The notes under the pieces: model-generated
What the model was told of the DNA's origin: nothing
Database searches by the model: none
What the model saw: the letters and a program-made list of their open reading frames with translations, nothing else
Assembly: GCA_023412435.1 (NCBI GenBank)
Contig: JAEYNS010000190.1
Location: 1-5,566, forward strand
DNA length: 5,566 nt
Origin: Actinomycetes bacterium
GTDB lineage: Bacteria > Actinomycetota > Actinomycetes > Propionibacteriales > Propionibacteriaceae
Reading direction: 5' to 3'
Part shown: positions 5,442 to 5,566 of the stretch, in pieces
Layout: every line of letters begins with the position of its first letter
How positions within the stretch are numbered: position 1 is the stretch's first letter
Program-made: the position numbers and the translations under genes

Positions 5442-5566
5442 ATGGCGCTGACAGCCGCTGTCCTGACAGGGATCGACCCCGCGGCGGGCAAGGCGATCAT
5501 CTACGGCCACGGCACGACGCCACACCGCTACGTCGCGATCGACGACGTGGCCGCGCTGTGCGCCCG
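5442..5566 (+). CDS. NmrA-like/SDR-type NAD(P)-binding protein fragment (partial at right edge)
   Basis: A 41-codon frame from ATG 5442 runs off the window. The translation includes TGIDPAAGKAIIYGHGT followed by RYVAIDDVAAL. This resembles the region of NmrA-like NAD(P)H-binding proteins with a 'YG.G' turn followed by the conserved 'DVA' motif, which normally lies about two thirds of the way into the protein, after the Rossmann fold. Here it begins at the start codon, and the upstream in-frame codons overlap the TetR promoter and do not look like the missing part. It could be a 5'-truncated remnant of an oxidoreductase gene or a short real gene. A second TACAGT (5418-5423, plus strand) might serve as its -10, but no -35 or good ribosome site is visible. 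The assignment rests on about 30 residues. Confidence 0.45.
   Translation, partial: MALTAAVLTGIDPAAGKAIIYGHGTTPHRYVAIDDVAALCA

Noticed and set aside
5394..5525. Upstream extension of TetR to ATG 5525
   Set aside because: The extra 44 residues would be encoded by the promoter, the operator and the opposite-strand NmrA-like frame. TetR helix-turn-helix domains normally begin near the N-terminus.

Overview
The window reads as high-GC actinobacterial chromosome. Codons end mostly in G or C. Promoters resemble actinobacterial ones, and two genes look leaderless: a TANNNT -10 hexamer sits about 6 nt before the ATG with no Shine-Dalgarno sequence. The first protein closely resembles mycobacterial FadE10-type acyl-CoA dehydrogenases. 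I cannot name the genus; a Propionibacteriales or Corynebacteriales type organism is only a guess. No tRNA, rRNA, insertion sequence, CRISPR array or phage gene is visible.

Layout, left to right. (1) 1-1318, minus: a long-form acyl-CoA dehydrogenase whose C-terminus lies beyond the left edge. (2) 1319-1464: a short divergent promoter region carrying a 10-bp inverted repeat; each copy contains a TAGCGT -10-like hexamer. (3) 1465-2337, plus: an exported lipoprotein built of two copies of one roughly 105-residue domain. An in-frame TAG at 2065-2067 cuts the second copy; the frame then stays open and conserved to the natural end. (4) 2352-3641, minus: a 429-residue protein with the order PCD-VOC-PCD-VOC, in which the second pterin dehydratase (PCD) copy has lost its catalytic histidines. 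(5) 3776-5393, minus: a two-gene operon of a TetR-family repressor followed 1 bp later by a type I glyceraldehyde-3-phosphate dehydrogenase. (6) 5394-5441: the repressor's promoter, with a 22-bp dyad lying between the -35 and -10 and overlapping the -10. (7) 5442-5566, plus: the beginning of a frame resembling the late-middle part of NmrA-like NAD(P)-binding proteins, cut by the right edge.

How the genes may work together. The dyad over the TetR promoter suggests autorepression. Because gap is almost fused to the TetR gene, this GAPDH would then be conditionally expressed rather than housekeeping. The acyl-CoA dehydrogenase (fatty acid beta-oxidation), the lipoprotein and the PCD-VOC protein show no evident link to that operon. 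I see no clearly new multi-gene system. The observations most worth following up are the amber-split duplicated lipoprotein, the repressor-coupled divergent GAPDH, and the duplicated PCD-VOC fusion.
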